Part shown: positions 62,986 through 64,000 of the stretch, piece after piece
Numbering within the stretch: position 1 is the stretch's first letter
Layout of the letters: each line of letters starts with the position of its first letter
Assembly (NCBI GenBank): GCA_017526985.1
Contig: JAFXQR010000179.1
Location: forward strand, 106,331-170,330
Direction: 5' to 3'
DNA length: 64,000 nucleotides
Origin: Lachnospiraceae bacterium
Lineage (GTDB): Bacteria; Bacillota; Clostridia; Lachnospirales; Lachnospiraceae
Program-made: the position numbers and the translations under genes
Notes under the pieces: generated by a model
What the model saw: only the letters and a program-made list of their open reading frames with translations
Told to the model about the DNA's origin: nothing
Database searches by the model: none

Positions 62986-64000
62986 TTACTTTTCCATTCC
63001 TTCTATCGTAGAGAGGTACACCGGATCCGCAAAGGTCTGGTATCTCTGGATCCTTTCTGCTTCGTACCCTCTCCGGATCAGGATCTCTTCCCCGGGTTTC
63101 ATTTGAAGCACGTCCTCCAGCGGGATACAAGCACGCTCCGAGATCAGCTTGCAGGTCCGAAGGTCATTGTTTCCCAGAAATACCATCGTGTCGCAATTCT
63201 CCTGGATGACCGATGAAGCATATGGGCCGTACAGATAGTCCAGCTGCGATAAGGACTGCAGGAGCAGTGTACACGACATACCGGCTTCTCTAAATACTGC
63301 GATCTTTTCCGAAAAGCCCGGGATCGGACTGCCGGTGGAGAACTCATCGCATAAGACATGCACCGGAAGCGCCAAATGGCCGTCATTCTCCTCCGCTTCT
63401 GCCATTAACTCTTTGAACAAGTCCGAGAAAAGCAGATTGGCGACGAACCCACACTGCACCGATGTTGCTCTGGTGGATACGAACAGCAGGGTCTTTTTCT
63501 TCCCGATACTGCGCAGATCGACCATTTTTTTCTTCCCGAAGAGTTCCCTTCCGTACTCACCGCAGAAGCGTGACAGTGCATTATTCAAAATGCTGATAAT
63601 GCACGATGCCGTTTTCGATGCACAGCCCTGCAGGACCTTCCACTGCTTGGGAGCTTGGGAATCCGGGATATCCAGCTCCATCTCGAAGAAGTCCTGGTCC
63701 ACCGTGCTCCGGCAGTGGCCATTGGGATAGGAGAACTCCAGATTTCGATATAATTCCATAAAGTCCAGGAATCCGGCATTCTTCCCTCTCTTATACCTGG
63801 TTAGGCACATTAAAGCGCAGCATACGGCACTGGTGGAGTCGTTCCAGAAGGGATCAGAGCCACCCTCCATCGTCTTACTCATCCCTCCAATGATCGACGA
63901 AGCCAGATCGTAGATCTCTTCTTCATTCCTTGCTGTTCTCATCGGATCATACCCGTACTTACTATCCTTGGGTGATATAAGATTTAAGTCGATCACCTCA
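62986..64000 (-). CDS. VirD4/TraG-type conjugation coupling protein, C-terminal part
   Basis: The frame is open to the right edge, so the N-terminus with Walker A lies outside. Visible: NPF-like GYDPMRTARNEEEIYDLA, SDPFWNDSTSAVCCALM, the Walker B VHVLCDEFSTGSPIPGF, then FREAGMSCTLLLQSLSQLDYLYG and ENCDTMVFLGNNDLRTCKLISE, all typical of TraG/VirD4 proteins in Gram-positive conjugative elements. It couples the relaxosome to the type IV secretion channel at the membrane. Confidence 0.85.
   Translation of the reverse strand, partial: EVIDLNLISPKDSKYGYDPMRTARNEEEIYDLASSIIGGMSKTMEGGSDPFWNDSTSAVCCALMCLTRYKRGKNAGFLDFMELYRNLEFSYPNGHCRSTVDQDFFEMELDIPDSQAPKQWKVLQGCASKTASCIISILNNALSRFCGEYGRELFGKKKMVDLRSIGKKKTLLFVSTRATSVQCGFVANLLFSDLFKELMAEAEENDGHLALPVHVLCDEFSTGSPIPGFSEKIAVFREAGMSCTLLLQSLSQLDYLYGPYASSVIQENCDTMVFLGNNDLRTCKLISERACIPLEDVLQMKPGEEILIRRGYEAERIQRYQTFADPVYLSTIEGMEK

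Overview
The window looks like part of a large conjugative plasmid (or plasmid-like megaelement) of an anaerobic, probably motile Clostridia/Lachnospiraceae-type Firmicute. The reasons are: moderate GC with strong Shine-Dalgarno sites; an oxygen-sensitive class III ribonucleotide reductase (nrdD/nrdG); a ParM-type actin with a partner gene; a VirD4/TraG coupling protein at the right edge; a tyrosine recombinase; and no ribosomal or core metabolic genes. Most other genes are small and unknown, packed head to tail with 4-bp ATGA overlaps. No replication protein or origin is visible, so plasmid versus integrated element is inferred.

Layout. 1-17.6 kb (minus strand): small unknown genes, a nucleotidyltransferase-like protein, a VWA lipoprotein, a sirtuin-DUF262 operon, a tRNA-Gln and a block of prophage-style small zinc proteins. 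17.6-22.1 kb: a chemoreceptor with a triplicated sensor and an RlaP-like nucleotidyltransferase. 22.7-26.3 kb: an IS4-like transposon shell with 18-bp perfect terminal inverted repeats, carrying an AAA ATPase and an XRE/ImmA pair. 26.3-31.8 kb: membrane proteins, an orphan adenine/cytosine methyltransferase and a GGDEF protein. 32.0-33.6 kb: an IscB RNA-guided nuclease element. 34.1-35.9 kb (plus strand): clpX and two small genes. 35.9-37.3 kb: a TnpB element. 37.3-45.1 kb: a zinc-peptidase-like protein, a large unknown protein and nrdDG. 45.3-48.9 kb: an EAL protein and a primary-type sigma factor. 49-62.4 kb: helicases, a sigma4/alphaCTD-like fusion, HTH proteins, ParM and partner, a DUF932 protein and the recombinase. 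63-64 kb: TraG.

Main discovery. Almost every transcription unit starts with one copy of a 23-bp motif, read in the gene sense as GGTnAAAT, then an AT-rich run ending TTTTT (or TTTCT), then CATATA. I count 31 copies (27 minus, 4 plus), oriented with the genes, usually 20-55 bp before the first start codon and often directly after the previous terminator. In at least 15 copies the GGTnAAAT-like block lies exactly 17 bp before CATATA. No TTGACA-type -35 is conserved. By contrast, the transposon cargo and one 34-residue peptide gene have ordinary TTGACA/TATAAT-type promoters with 17-bp spacers. The element encodes its own primary-type sigma factor, with Ile where the -10-reading Thr (E. coli T440) normally lies, and a sigma-region-4/alphaCTD-like fusion protein. 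I infer a dedicated promoter code and transcription apparatus.

A second unusual feature is a family of 27/30-bp hairpin repeats at nine loci. The stem sequence changes from copy to copy with compensating changes, and because the unit is a multiple of three it sits in frame inside several proteins. The IscB element lies exactly between the ribosome binding site and the ATG of a host gene, and the TnpB element supplies the last residues and stop codon of its neighbour.
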